Source: Corallium rubrum (Eukaryota; Cnidaria; Anthozoa; Scleralcyonacea; Coralliidae). From it: a stretch of DNA of 64,000 nucleotides. Below, piece after piece: positions 63,713 to 64,000 of this stretch. The position numbers and the translations under genes were made by a program. Positions within the stretch are counted from its first letter, which is position 1. Each line of letters begins with the position of its first letter. Location of the stretch: contig OZ036003.1 in the NCBI GenBank assembly GCA_964035015.1, positions 6,468,254 through 6,532,253 on the forward strand, read 5' to 3'. The notes under the pieces are model-generated. The model ran no database searches and was not told the origin of the DNA. It worked only from the letters and a program-made list of their open reading frames with translations.

Positions 63713-64000
63713 TTTGGTTATTACTCGGGCTACCGATAGGTAGACCGAGTCTAGGTTTCGGCTCCGTTTCTGTTTTTGTCTTTTCTTTTTTTTTTCCGTG
63801 TCACAAAATTGCATTTTTGCACAATTTACTTCCAGTACCAGCCATGTTTTCCGGTCAGGCCGACTTCTAATATTAAACTCTTTCGCTTTTGGTGAACTCA
63901 ACACTTCAAGGGTTATCAAACGTTCAAGGTATTCTTGGACGTAGTTATTAAACGATCATAGTTATTGGGCAGTAATGTCGCTGGCAAGTATCTTGATATT
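63713..64000. other. No gene recognised
   Basis: Sequence beyond the truncated hAT copy. CGGGCTACCGATAGGTAGACCG forms a short imperfect hairpin. The minus frame at 63674-63919 crosses the junction and is not credible as a gene. Confidence 0.45.

Noticed and set aside
63674-63919. 81-codon minus frame
   Set aside because: Crosses the breakpoint of the truncated hAT copy and includes a low-complexity Lys run.

Overview
The window is eukaryotic nuclear DNA, most probably from an anthozoan cnidarian (a stony coral is my best guess). The reasons are AT-rich non-coding DNA, GT-AG introns, TATA promoters, an intron-poor class A GPCR, and an unusually dense load of short inverted-repeat transposons of kinds common in coral genomes. 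The species cannot be named from sequence alone. There are no bacterial operons, CRISPR arrays or rRNA operons.

Host-like genes are few. Two copies of a small secreted-peptide gene (7936-8175 on + and 15595-15834 on -) each encode 79 residues: a signal peptide, an acidic spacer, a Lys-Arg site at residues 59-60 and a 19-residue tail with two cysteines. Their TATA promoters and 3' flanks are also related. A class A GPCR (357 residues) is reconstructed from a TATA box at 45477, exon 1 at 45557-45688 and exon 2 at 48412-49353; its 2.7-kb intron holds a tandem-repeat array.

The centre (16400-31395) is one 15-kb CACTA/EnSpm-like DNA transposon with CACTG termini and a TA target duplication. ORF1 is a four-zinc-finger transposase with a frameshift near its end. 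ORF2 is a five-exon, SAM-like accessory protein that can be reconstructed in frame to 550 residues. The first intron of ORF2 contains a second transposon (21626-26315, TTAA-flanked). That element encodes a THAP-type transposase with a premature stop and a missing core, and, on the opposite strand, a P2X7-C-terminal-like cysteine protein. The CACTA element itself sits in a unit of a 25-bp minisatellite (31396-32140), whose repeat unit is the internal module of piggyBac-like MITEs scattered through the window.

Elsewhere the DNA is a palimpsest of non-autonomous elements with target duplications that can be read directly: hAT-like (8 bp), Mutator-like (9 bp), TTAA-flanked, a CCACGTCC-ended family (3-bp TCA/TGA), and Penelope-like fragments (12-15 bp). 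Several are nested two or three deep and verified by an empty site in a paralogous copy. There are also LINE 3' ends, tRNA- and 5S-related SINE pieces, many microsatellites, a 39-bp minisatellite that is open in several frames, and a 5.5-kb inverted-repeat element (53212-58667) containing a run of about ten consecutive short hairpins. From 58.7 to 64 kb there are further MITEs, two candidate promoters and a truncated second copy of the hAT element from the GPCR intron.
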